A DNA stretch of 7,512 nucleotides from an uncultured Cellvibrio sp. (GTDB lineage: Bacteria; Pseudomonadota; Gammaproteobacteria; Pseudomonadales; Cellvibrionaceae). Below are positions 1-6,331 of this stretch, in pieces. The notes under the pieces are model-generated. The model was not told the DNA's origin. It did no database searches and saw nothing but the letters and a program-made list of their open reading frames with translations. The position numbers and the translations under genes were made by a program. Location: contig CAMLRI010000088.1 in the NCBI GenBank assembly GCA_946482385.1, positions 1 to 7,512 on the forward strand, written 5' to 3'. Position 1 is the stretch's first letter. Every line of letters starts with the position of its first letter.

Positions 1-1
1 A

Positions 2-952
2 TTGATTCCCGATCCGCCCGGCAGCGAAATCAATCAGGCGTTTATTCAGCTGCAGCGCGACAATTACCAATTACAGCTCGGCCGCCAGCGCATTAATTTT
101 GACCAGCAGCGCTTTATCGGCGGCAATGGTTTTTGGCAAAACGAGCAGACCTTTGATGCACTGCTGGGCAAGATGCCCCTCGCCAGCAACTCCAACCTCA
201 GCTACGCCTATATCGCCAATGCCAACCGCATTTTTGGCGATGATGCCGACCGCCCGGCCAGCTCCGGCCACGACTACGGCAACCCCGAGCGCCCCGCCGC
301 TTTACTCGGCGACCATCAACACCATTCCCAGCTGGCGCGCCTGGAATGGAACGAGTGGGATTACACCCGCCTGGTCGCCTATGGCTATCACATCGACAAC
401 CGCGACATGCCCGAGGCCTCCAACAATACCCTGGGCCTGAGTTACCAATTCAGCATTAAACAGCGCGCACTGAAATACCGCCTGCAGGCCGAATGGGCGC
501 AACAGGATCGCTATGAATTAGATGCTGCGGGCCTGGATTATGCTTTGCTCGATTTGGGGCTGGGCTATGGCGCTTACGAATTGAGTGGCCGCTACGAAAT
601 ACTCGGGGCGAAACCCCTGGGGGCCGGCCAGAGCGCCGCGTTTATTACACCCCTGGGTTCGCTGCACAATTTTCAGGGCTGGGCCGATGCCATTGGCAAC
701 ACGCCCAACACAGGTATCCGCGATGTTTCGCTCAACCTTTTGTGGCGCGCATCGCCCTGGCGCCTGGAAACTGCCTACCATTTTTTTAGCAGCGATATCG
801 CCAGTGCACGCATAGGCCGCGAGCTGGATCTGGATATTGTGTTCAAGCCCGCGCGCAAGCACAGCCTTGCGCTGCGCCTTGCCCATTTTGAGCCGGAAGA
901 TAATTCCGGCAGTGTGCGCAAGCTGTATGTGGATTATGCGTTTAATTTGTAA
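2..952 (+). CDS. Alginate-export-type outer-membrane porin, 5' truncated by window edge
   Basis: This is the C-terminal 316 residues of an outer-membrane beta-barrel protein; the stop is TAA at 950-952. The frame is open at the window edge, and the first codon (TTG) is probably an internal Leu rather than a start. About 100 or more N-terminal residues, including any signal peptide, should lie upstream. The segment LGRQRINFDQQRFIG (about residues 26-40) followed by WQNEQTFDAL (45-54) is typical of the alginate-export/porin family (PF13372-like). The rest alternates short amphipathic strands rich in Tyr, Trp and Leu with polar turns, and ends YVDYAFNL, close to the aromatic C-terminal strand that barrels use for BAM recognition. 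Family members let anionic polysaccharides or other small solutes cross the outer membrane; the substrate here cannot be read from sequence. The gene converges on the cytochrome-barrel gene with 21 nt between stop codons. The barrel class is fairly sure, the substrate unknown. Confidence 0.72.
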   Translation: MIPDPPGSEINQAFIQLQRDNYQLQLGRQRINFDQQRFIGGNGFWQNEQTFDALLGKMPLASNSNLSYAYIANANRIFGDDADRPASSGHDYGNPERPAALLGDHQHHSQLARLEWNEWDYTRLVAYGYHIDNRDMPEASNNTLGLSYQFSIKQRALKYRLQAEWAQQDRYELDAAGLDYALLDLGLGYGAYELSGRYEILGAKPLGAGQSAAFITPLGSLHNFQGWADAIGNTPNTGIRDVSLNLLWRASPWRLETAYHFFSSDIASARIGRELDLDIVFKPARKHSLALRLAHFEPEDNSGSVRKLYVDYAFNL

Positions 953-967
953 TTAAACGCATAATCC
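931..967. terminator. 16-bp perfect inverted repeat between convergent genes, likely bidirectional terminator
   Basis: Bases 931-946 and 952-967 are exact reverse complements (GGATTATGCGTTTAAT and its complement) around a 5-nt loop, TTGTA. The left arm lies inside the last codons of the porin gene and its TAA stop begins in the loop. The right arm lies just past the stop (974-976) of the opposing minus-strand gene. The position suits a hairpin that stops transcription from both sides. Neither strand has a good U-tract after it, so intrinsic termination is not certain; it could instead protect 3' ends or limit antisense read-through. Confidence 0.6.
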
Positions 968-973
968 CGCCAC

Positions 974-2068
974 TCAATAATAAAAATGCAATTGGGCAAA
1001 AGCATCCAGGTAATTGCCGGCATCGCGCTGGGGAATATCCTCGCCCTGGCGCAGGCCGCCGCGAATTTGCAGGTTGGCAAAGGGCGTGTATTCCAGCAGC
1101 AGTGAATAGCGGGTGCGCTGGTTTTCGGCGATATGGCTATCCGGGTCGAGATATTCACTGGTGAGTTTTAGGTTCAAGCCCTTGCGCAGTTCGCGATTGA
1201 TTTCCACCAGGCCGACGCGCTGCCGCTGAAATTCCCCCGCTACCAGGCTGACGGATTCATCCTCGATATGATCCAGCTCCGCCAAAAAAATCCAACCGCG
1301 CCAAAAAAATCCGCCAAAAATATTGGCCTGGGTGCGCGCACCCGCAACGGCATCGTTATAGAGCGCGCTGGCCCCCAGGCGCCAGTTATCGCCCAGGTAC
1401 TCGGCGCGGCCGAGCAATTGCAGCCGGTTGTCGTCATTGGTTTGGCCGCTGCTGCCATTACTCAGGGCAAGATTAAACAGGGTTTTGCTGTATTGCAGGC
1501 CCAGCTCCACACCGTTATCGCCGGTATCAAAATTAAAACCGCTGGCCTGGCGGATAAAGGCTGTGTCGTCCTCCAGGCGCAAACCATAGGGCAGCATAAT
1601 GCGCCCGGCCTTGAGGTAATGCTTGTCGCTCAATTGGGTGAGAATAAACGCCTCGCGGTTAAGCGCACCACCGGGGGCAATTTGCTCGTCGATGTAGAGT
1701 GAAAAACGCGAATCCTTGGGCTGCAATACCAAATACAGCTGGCCGGATTGGGTTTCAAAACCGCGGCTGTCTTCACCCTGGTCGCGATCCGATTGGTTGT
1801 AGTTAGCGCGCAGGTCGGCGCCAATGCGCAAGGTGTCGCCCAGCTTGCCCGCATCAAATAAATTCACACTGCCCGCCGTTTGCGGCAACACATGGGTGCC
1901 GTAATAAGCGCCGTAACTATTGCGCGCGCCGCCACCGGCCGGGTTGACGTGGCAGGTGGAGCACTGGGTGTTGTTTTTAATGGCGAGATAGGGCTCGGCC
2001 TGTGCCGGCAACAGCAGCAGCCCCGCCACCAAAGCCGCACCCAGCGCCAGATAATTTTTCCACAACAT
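974..2068 (-). CDS. Outer-membrane beta-barrel with N-terminal monoheme c-type site (Cyc2-like architecture)
   Basis: The start is ATG at 2068-2066, not the longer frame reaching 2170, because GGAGG lies 8 nt upstream (2081-2077) and a good signal peptide begins there. The 364-aa product has a Sec signal (1-24, ending PAQA before EPYL) and one heme-attachment motif, C36-S-T-C39-H40, followed by VNPAGGGARNSYG. About 300 residues of alternating strands and polar turns follow, ending LHFYY, an aromatic barrel terminus. There is a single CXXCH, so one heme at the periplasmic N-terminus, then a barrel. This order matches the fused cytochrome-porins (Cyc2 type) that move electrons across the outer membrane, but homology to Cyc2 is not shown here. 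The CHVNPxGGG block followed by a barrel recurs in uncharacterised proteobacterial proteins. It is last in a three-gene cluster, 28 nt after the cytochrome lipoprotein. Alternative: an ordinary porin with a small heme or metal site. Barrel plus heme site is sure; function is inferred. Confidence 0.75.
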   Translation of the reverse strand: MLWKNYLALGAALVAGLLLLPAQAEPYLAIKNNTQCSTCHVNPAGGGARNSYGAYYGTHVLPQTAGSVNLFDAGKLGDTLRIGADLRANYNQSDRDQGEDSRGFETQSGQLYLVLQPKDSRFSLYIDEQIAPGGALNREAFILTQLSDKHYLKAGRIMLPYGLRLEDDTAFIRQASGFNFDTGDNGVELGLQYSKTLFNLALSNGSSGQTNDDNRLQLLGRAEYLGDNWRLGASALYNDAVAGARTQANIFGGFFWRGWIFLAELDHIEDESVSLVAGEFQRQRVGLVEINRELRKGLNLKLTSEYLDPDSHIAENQRTRYSLLLEYTPFANLQIRGGLRQGEDIPQRDAGNYLDAFAQLHFYY

Positions 2069-2096
2069 GGCGTAAACCTCCGTTGCTTTGGCTGTA

Positions 2097-2564
2097 TTAA
2101 GGTTGAGTGCCAGTACCCGAGTAGGGGGCACCATTGGCGATCCAGGTGCGCACCCGTTCAATCTGCGCATCCGTTAAATAGGGGCCGCCCAGGGGCATGC
2201 GGCCGCCGACAATATCTGCCGCACCCTGCAATTTTTTGATCAGGTAACTGGCATCTGGGTCGCCGGGGCCAACCCGCATCACACTGGGCACCTCGTTGGC
2301 TGCCTGGTTAACCAAATAGGCGTAGGAATTGTCGAGCGAATCCAGGCGCAGGCCCTGGGGCGCATTGGCGCCTGTGTGGCAGGCCGCGCAAATCGCGCCA
2401 AAAATTTCCGTTTGCAATTGCGCCAGGGTCACGCCTTCGGCCGGCAGTTCGCCGTTATCGCCTTCGTCGATGGGCAAACCCTGGTTGTCCAGCCCGGCGC
2501 CAGAACCGGCACCGCAGGCGCTAAGCGCGCCTAGCAGGGCCAGCAACAACACTTGCTTATTCAT
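2097..2564 (-). CDS. Monoheme cytochrome c lipoprotein
   Basis: This encodes a 155-aa protein starting at ATG 2564-2562, with GAGGAG (2578-2573) 8 nt upstream. The frame stays open to 2687, but the upstream part lacks a signal sequence and is not used. Residues 1-17 form a lipoprotein signal ending L-S-A-C17, so the protein should be lipid-anchored. A short flexible Gly/Asp-rich linker (18-45) follows. The cytochrome domain has heme motif C59-A-A-C62-H63 and a probable axial Met123 in GGRMPLGGPYLTD. The ending IERVRTWIANGA is typical of small cytochrome c domains of the planctomycete-cytochrome/CxxCH class. The likely role is electron relay in the periplasm or at a membrane surface. Its place between a COG4315-type lipoprotein and a heme-barrel fusion suggests it passes electrons to or from the barrel protein. 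The class is confident; the partner is inferred from gene order. Confidence 0.85.
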   Translation of the reverse strand: MNKQVLLLALLGALSACGAGSGAGLDNQGLPIDEGDNGELPAEGVTLAQLQTEIFGAICAACHTGANAPQGLRLDSLDNSYAYLVNQAANEVPSVMRVGPGDPDASYLIKKLQGAADIVGGRMPLGGPYLTDAQIERVRTWIANGAPYSGTGTQP

Positions 2565-2643
2565 GGTGTTTTCTCCTCTGGGCAAACCCCAACAGGCACC
2601 GGCATTGGTGTTTCCGCAGGTGCCTCCCGGGTTGTCGCCGGGG

Positions 2644-3681
2644 TTAGGGGCGGGCAATGGTCCAGTCGGTGTACTCGCCGGTGACATCGCCGGCCTGGGT
2701 ATCGCCTATGTAGAAGTAGAGCGGCTTGCCCTTGTAGGCCCACTGCCTGGTGTTGGCATCCCGCGCAATCACGGTGAAATCCCCCAGGTCTTGGGCGTCA
2801 TCGGCGGCGTAAAGCGCTGGCCATACCGCCAGGCATCCGCCAAAGCAGGTGGTTTCACCAATGGGGTCGGGGTCGAAGGTGTAGAGGGTGAAATCGGCGC
2901 GGGAATTGTCCGGGTTGCCGCTGGCATCCAGGATATGGCCATGGGCAATCAGCAATTCGCCGCGGGTGCTGTGGTCAAACACCGCCACTGGCACCGGGCG
3001 CGCCAACAGCCAGTTGGCGATGGCCTTGCCATTGGTGTTGCCGGCACTGGTATCGCCAGCAAAGAAATACAGCGGGTAGCCGTGATACGCCCACTGCAAA
3101 GCGGTGCCCGCGGTACCCATGCTGCGCTCGATAATGGAGTAGGGCGCTTGGGCTGTATCGCCAGGGTTGGCCAAGAGCGCCGGCCAGTTGACCAAACAGG
3201 CGCCATTGCAGTTGGAAACCCCGGGGCTATCCACCGCAAAGGTGTAAAGGCTAAACCCCTGGCGATTCACCAGCTGGCTGGTAAAGCTGGTATTCCCGCC
3301 ATCCGGCTGGCTGACCAACACCTCGCCCTGGGCGACAAAATACTCGCCATCCGCGCTGTTCAAACCCGGATCAACCAGTGCCACAGGCGCACTGGAGGCG
3401 GCGCTGGCCAAGCTGCTGGCGCTGGAGGAACTCGACGAACTGATCGCCGAGGAGCTGGCCACCGAGGAACTCACTACAGAAGAACTAACGATTGAAGAGC
3501 TGGCAAGGGAAGAACTGGAAGACGCCGGGCTGCTATAGCCATCGCTCTGGCTGGACGAATAACCGCCACCACCACCTCCGCCGCCACAGGCAGTTAACAG
3601 GGTCAAACACAGGCTAAATGCCAGCCAACTGGCCGGCCGGGGAGAGGCAACGGGTGTTGCCGATGATGTAAACAGGTTCAT
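2644..3681 (-). CDS. Lipoprotein with poly-Gly/poly-Ser stalk and two COG4315 (Lipoprotein_15) repeats
   Basis: This is a 345-aa protein starting at ATG 3681-3679, preceded by AAAGGAGG (3695-3688); the frame to 3816 is rejected as an extension. The signal peptide ends at lipobox L-T-A-C32, followed by eight Gly (33-40) and a Ser-rich stalk (about 42-98). Two copies of the secreted repeat of unknown function follow, at about 141-234 and 262-342. Each has F-x-LYTF, a C-x3-C pair (C158/C162 and C279/C283), a WPAL block, QWAY-x-G-x-PLYF, then GD-x3-G and a closing Trp. The paired cysteines may form a disulfide or bind metal; no CXXCH heme motif is present. The stalk would hold the repeats away from the membrane. 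It is first in the cluster, 79 nt before the cytochrome gene, which suggests a shared redox or metal role. The biochemical function of this repeat family is not established. The repeat assignment is confident. Confidence 0.82.
   Translation of the reverse strand: MNLFTSSATPVASPRPASWLAFSLCLTLLTACGGGGGGGGYSSSQSDGYSSPASSSSSLASSSIVSSSVVSSSVASSSAISSSSSSSASSLASAASSAPVALVDPGLNSADGEYFVAQGEVLVSQPDGGNTSFTSQLVNRQGFSLYTFAVDSPGVSNCNGACLVNWPALLANPGDTAQAPYSIIERSMGTAGTALQWAYHGYPLYFFAGDTSAGNTNGKAIANWLLARPVPVAVFDHSTRGELLIAHGHILDASGNPDNSRADFTLYTFDPDPIGETTCFGGCLAVWPALYAADDAQDLGDFTVIARDANTRQWAYKGKPLYFYIGDTQAGDVTGEYTDWTIARP
3427..3516 (-). repeat. Pentapeptide Ser repeats (SSSxx) in lipoprotein stalk
   Basis: Residues 56-85 of the lipoprotein read as six five-residue units: SSSLA, SSSIV, SSSVV, SSSVA, SSSAI, SSSSS. 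This is a 15-nt period at the DNA level, with diverged codons. Such linkers are common in Cellvibrio-like surface and secreted enzymes. The unit count could change by slippage or recombination and so alter stalk length. Confidence 0.7.
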
Positions 3682-3710
3682 GGGAAACCTCCTTTGTTGA
3701 TAGTCGGAGG

Positions 3711-3740
3711 TATCTACGGGTGGCATTAAAAAAGGTTGCA
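3711..3740 (-). promoter_or_regulatory. Candidate ECF-sigma-type promoter for the cytochrome/lipoprotein cluster
   Basis: On the minus strand TGCAACC (3740-3734) is followed after 15 nt by CGTAGATA (3718-3711). An AACC-bearing -35 and a CGT-bearing -10 are the general form of ECF sigma promoters. The implied start of transcription, near 3704, would give a leader of roughly 20-25 nt containing the AAAGGAGG site. No ECF sigma gene is in the window and exact spacing varies between groups, so this is a tentative reading. Confidence 0.3.
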
Positions 3741-3777
3741 GCAAGCCGCTTGCGCTGGCTCTTGAACAGGCAGACAA

Positions 3778-3797
3778 TACTGTACAAACATACAGAC
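3778..3797. promoter_or_regulatory. LexA (SOS) box upstream of the radical SAM gene
   Basis: The core CTGT (3780-3783), N8, ACAG (3792-3795) is perfect. Including the flanking TA at 3778-3779, 15 of 20 bases match the enterobacterial LexA consensus. The box ends 17 bp before the start codon at 3815, so bound LexA would block transcription of that gene. A possible promoter overlapping its left edge is TTGCGC (3750-3755), 17 nt, GACAAT (3773-3778). The box is about 100 bp from the divergent lipoprotein start, so an effect there is less likely. Confidence 0.75.
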
Positions 3798-3814
3798 AAC
3801 AGCAGGTGCCGGCC

Positions 3815-4990
3815 ATGAGCGACCGCCCAGACGATCACGACTACCTAGATGACCCGGCGCCCTGGATCGCCGCCCAACCCCAAGCTATCAAAGGGCGCGG
3901 CGCCGTGAGCAATCTGGCTGGCCGCTTTGAAACCCAACTGATCGAAGCGGTAGACGACGGCTGGCTGCCCTACCAGGACGACACCAGCATCAACCCGGCG
4001 CTGCGCACCAGCGTCACCCCGGAATACGCCAAAACCATCCTCAGCCGCAACCAATCGCCCGACCTGCCGTTCAGTGTTTCGCTCAACCCTTACCGCGGCT
4101 GCGAGCACGGCTGCGTCTACTGTTTTGCGCGGCCCACCCACGCCTATTTGGGGCTATCGCCGGGGTTGGATTTTGAAACCCGGCTCTACGCCAAACTCAA
4201 TGCCCCGGAACTGTTGCGACGCGAACTGGCGGCCAAGCATTACCAGGCCAGCCCCATCGCCCTGGGCATCAACACCGACGCCTACCAACCCTGCGAGCGC
4301 GAATTAAATATCACCCGCCGCTGCCTGGAGGTGCTGCACGAATGCGATCACCCGGTGGGGCTGATCACCAAGTCGGCATTAATCGAGCGGGATATAGATT
4401 TATTGCAACCCATGGCGCAAAAAAATCTGGTGGCCGCCGCCTTCACCATCACCACTCTCGATCACCAAATCTCACGCAACCTGGAACCCCGCGCCGCCTC
4501 GCCCACACGGCGCCTGCAAGCCATAGAAACACTCGCCAAGGCCGGCATACCTGTGCTGGTCAGCGTTGCGCCGGTCATTCCGTTTGTCACCGAACAAGAA
4601 TTGGAAAATGTTTTACAGGCAGCCGCCAATGCCGGCGCCAGCGCCGCCGGCTACACAGTGCTGCGCCTGCCCCACGAAGTAAACCCGCTGTTCCAGCAAT
4701 GGCTGCAAACTCATTTTCCCGAGCGCGCGCAGCGCGTTATGAACCGCATTCGCGATATGCGCGGCGGCAAAGATTACGACGCGAATTTCGCCACCCGCAT
4801 GCGCGGCCAAGGCCTCTGGGCCGACATGATCCGCCAGCGCTTCGCCAAAGCACTCAAACGCTACGGCCTCGACAAAAGCGGCCGCTACAACCAACTGGAT
4901 TGCAGCCTCTTCCGCAAACCGCAATACATCCCCACCCAGGTAGAAAACCCACACCACCCGGGCAAAACGCAATTGGATTTTTTTGGCTAA
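3815..4990 (+). CDS. PA0069-family radical SAM protein (SplB-related, COG1533)
   Basis: This is a 391-aa protein. ATG 3815 is chosen over in-frame GTG 3806 because AGG at 3804-3806 then sits 8 nt upstream as a weak Shine-Dalgarno. An N-terminal KGRGA-x-SNLAGRFE motif (26-39) is characteristic of this family. The radical SAM cluster motif is C96-x3-C100-x2-C103 within NPYRGCEHGCVYCFARPTHAY, where three Cys bind the [4Fe-4S] cluster that cleaves S-adenosylmethionine. A TIM-barrel-like core follows (LITKS, AAAFTITT, PVLVSVAPVIP, AGYTVLRLP), and a conserved tail ends with LDCSLFRKPQY (371-381). The length fits the family. It is distantly related to spore photoproduct lyase, and database names often read DNA repair photolyase, but its substrate is not established. 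The SOS box just upstream supports a DNA-damage role. From memory, unverified, the Pseudomonas aeruginosa homologue PA0069 is in the LexA regulon. It is transcribed alone; the next gene has its own promoter candidate. Confidence 0.93.
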   Translation: MSDRPDDHDYLDDPAPWIAAQPQAIKGRGAVSNLAGRFETQLIEAVDDGWLPYQDDTSINPALRTSVTPEYAKTILSRNQSPDLPFSVSLNPYRGCEHGCVYCFARPTHAYLGLSPGLDFETRLYAKLNAPELLRRELAAKHYQASPIALGINTDAYQPCERELNITRRCLEVLHECDHPVGLITKSALIERDIDLLQPMAQKNLVAAAFTITTLDHQISRNLEPRAASPTRRLQAIETLAKAGIPVLVSVAPVIPFVTEQELENVLQAAANAGASAAGYTVLRLPHEVNPLFQQWLQTHFPERAQRVMNRIRDMRGGKDYDANFATRMRGQGLWADMIRQRFAKALKRYGLDKSGRYNQLDCSLFRKPQYIPTQVENPHHPGKTQLDFFG

Positions 4991-5027
4991 GTACACTGTG
5001 CACAGGTCACAGTTTGGGGATAAACCA

Positions 5028-5048
5028 GGGGCCTGAATTGGCAGCCCC
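5028..5048 (+). terminator. Weak GC hairpin after the radical SAM gene
   Basis: GGGGC (5028-5032) pairs with GCCCC (5044-5048), and TG/CA can pair inside if one C bulges. It lies 37 bp past the radical SAM stop. No U-run follows, so it is at best a weak or factor-assisted terminator. A separate 10-bp palindrome, CTGTGCACAG, lies at 4996-5005. Confidence 0.3.
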
Positions 5049-5067
5049 CGTGAAGTTTAATTAGTAT
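5038..5067 (+). promoter_or_regulatory. Candidate sigma-70 promoter for the lipase/orphan pair
   Basis: TTGGCA (5038-5043; five of six to TTGACA) and TAGTAT (5062-5067; four of six to TATAAT) are 18 nt apart. Transcription would begin near 5074, about 35 nt before the start codon, with AAGGAG at 5098-5103 in the leader. It overlaps the hairpin at 5028-5048, so either may be wrong. Confidence 0.4.
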
Positions 5068-5108
5068 GCGGGGACTGGATTCCCACCCAATCAACTCAAG
5101 GAGCAATG

Positions 5109-6314
5109 ATGGATACGAGTATTGATCAATATACCCGCTTACTTTTAACCCATGGAAACGTTCAAACCTCACCTCAGCAAGCAGCGAAGCTAAATAGTCA
5201 GGGAGGTGCTGTCTTTCAGGGGCTGTTTTTTACGTCCGGCATTAAAGCAGGTTACGAAATCATACTAACCGGCTATGCGGAATACATCCGCGCATTAGAA
5301 GAAAAAATAAATAGAGATGATTATCTAAGTCTGGACAAATTACTTACTAGCCTGAAGTCTGTCCCTCGCGCGCACGATGCAAATATAGTTAAAGGCAGTG
5401 TTAGCACTTTTCAACTCAAAAACAACATATACCGAGTTGACTATCAGATTGCGAATGGTCAAGTTAGTGTTTTCAACATTCAGGTCATCGACAAAGTTCA
5501 GCGCCTAAGGGACAAGCAAGAGAAAATCGCGCTTTATCATGTAAAACGTAATACGGAAGGTATGTGGCAAGTAAGCGCTAAGGTTGACAAAATAACCACT
5601 CGGTATGCCGCCGTGAATGGCCAATCCAATAATCTAACCAAGGCCACTTGGCTTATGGGCAGCCATTTGGAATTCGAATTTAAAAACTTGAATGAGTACA
5701 CCCTTTTCCACAACCCCAGTATTGGCGGCATGGGTGATACCTGGGAATCCTTTCGCGACAAAATGGGTATTACCACACCGGTTACTAAAGCTTTTGCCAA
5801 AATACTCACGGACACCCAAGTAGCAGGTAACGAAACCAGCTGGGTTGCCCATAGCCAGGGCGGCGCCATTTTTGCGGAAGGTGTACGCTATGCGCTCAAT
5901 GGCAATAGCAGTTGGTCGCTCAATAAATTGCGCATGAACGGTGTGCGCCACCCGGAAAAAGGCGAAGCGCTCAACAAGCACAGCATCGCCTTTCACGCCA
6001 ATGCCAACAACAACCTGCGCACCAAACCGCTTTTAAAGCGGGCGGGTATTAAGGTGATTGCCATACGCGCCAATGATTACGACATGGTGCCCAACCTGAT
6101 TGGCTTAAATACCCTTAACCCACGCAAGTTAATTGGCTCTATGCTATACGCCAACCATGTGTTCAACGGCTCGGTAGAACAAAGCCCCCACACATTGATG
6201 CAAAGCCAAAGCGACTGGGACAACAATATGACCAACGGCAATGGCAAAGGCCGCGGCCCCGTACAAAAAACCTTTGATAAGCTGGTTAAGCCAAAACCCA
6301 ATTATTTACCCTGA
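5109..6314 (+). CDS. Putative alpha/beta-hydrolase lipase, candidate antibacterial effector
   Basis: The protein is 401 aa and has no signal peptide or membrane segment. Two ATGs occur in tandem (5106, 5109); AAGGAG at 5098-5103 is 5 nt from the second and only 2 nt from the first, so 5109 is preferred. The N-terminal ~160 residues match no family I know. The C-terminal half looks like a lipase. Its elbow SWVAHSQGGAIFAEG has putative nucleophile Ser249 (GxSxG with Ala in the first position). ANDYDMVPNLIG places Asp325 in the D-x-V-P context seen in lipases, and SPHTL gives a late His360. Thus a Ser-Asp-His triad is plausible in the right order. The next gene, 17 nt away, encodes an exported protein of unknown family, as in type VI lipase effector/immunity pairs. 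No PAAR, VgrG or MIX-type marker is seen, so the delivery route is unknown. Base composition differs between its halves. Alternative: a housekeeping cytoplasmic esterase. Confidence 0.65.
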   Translation: MDTSIDQYTRLLLTHGNVQTSPQQAAKLNSQGGAVFQGLFFTSGIKAGYEIILTGYAEYIRALEEKINRDDYLSLDKLLTSLKSVPRAHDANIVKGSVSTFQLKNNIYRVDYQIANGQVSVFNIQVIDKVQRLRDKQEKIALYHVKRNTEGMWQVSAKVDKITTRYAAVNGQSNNLTKATWLMGSHLEFEFKNLNEYTLFHNPSIGGMGDTWESFRDKMGITTPVTKAFAKILTDTQVAGNETSWVAHSQGGAIFAEGVRYALNGNSSWSLNKLRMNGVRHPEKGEALNKHSIAFHANANNNLRTKPLLKRAGIKVIAIRANDYDMVPNLIGLNTLNPRKLIGSMLYANHVFNGSVEQSPHTLMQSQSDWDNNMTNGNGKGRGPVQKTFDKLVKPKPNYLP

Positions 6315-6331
6315 GTAAAGGGCACAAACCA

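Noticed and set aside
1268..1702. Plus-strand 144-codon frame inside the barrel gene
   Set aside because: Antisense shadow without a domain; the opposite strand has a coherent barrel sequence.
2069..2170. N-terminal extension of the cytochrome-barrel gene
   Set aside because: It would put 34 residues before a clear signal peptide and overlap the upstream cytochrome gene; GGAGG supports the start at 2068.
2594..2625. AGGCACC/GGTGCCT inverted repeat between the lipoprotein and cytochrome genes as a terminator
   Set aside because: Seven-bp stem with a long loop and no U-run; more likely chance, or at most a minor mRNA hairpin inside the operon.
2565..2687. N-terminal extension of the cytochrome lipoprotein
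   Set aside because: It would bury the lipoprotein signal; GAGGAG supports the start at 2564.
2329..3495. Long plus-strand open frame (388 codons) antisense to the lipoprotein and cytochrome genes
   Set aside because: The minus strand carries signal peptides, heme motif and COG4315 repeats with good ribosome sites; the plus frame has no recognisable domain and arises from GC-rich codon bias.
4996..5012. Second LexA-like site (CTGT...ACAG) after the radical SAM gene
   Set aside because: The half-sites are 9 nt apart rather than 8; it is only a 10-bp palindrome CTGTGCACAG plus a nearby CACAG.
4342..5064. 240-codon plus-strand frame overlapping the radical SAM gene
   Set aside because: Out-of-frame shadow: Arg/Pro/His-rich translation with no domain, inside a well-conserved gene.
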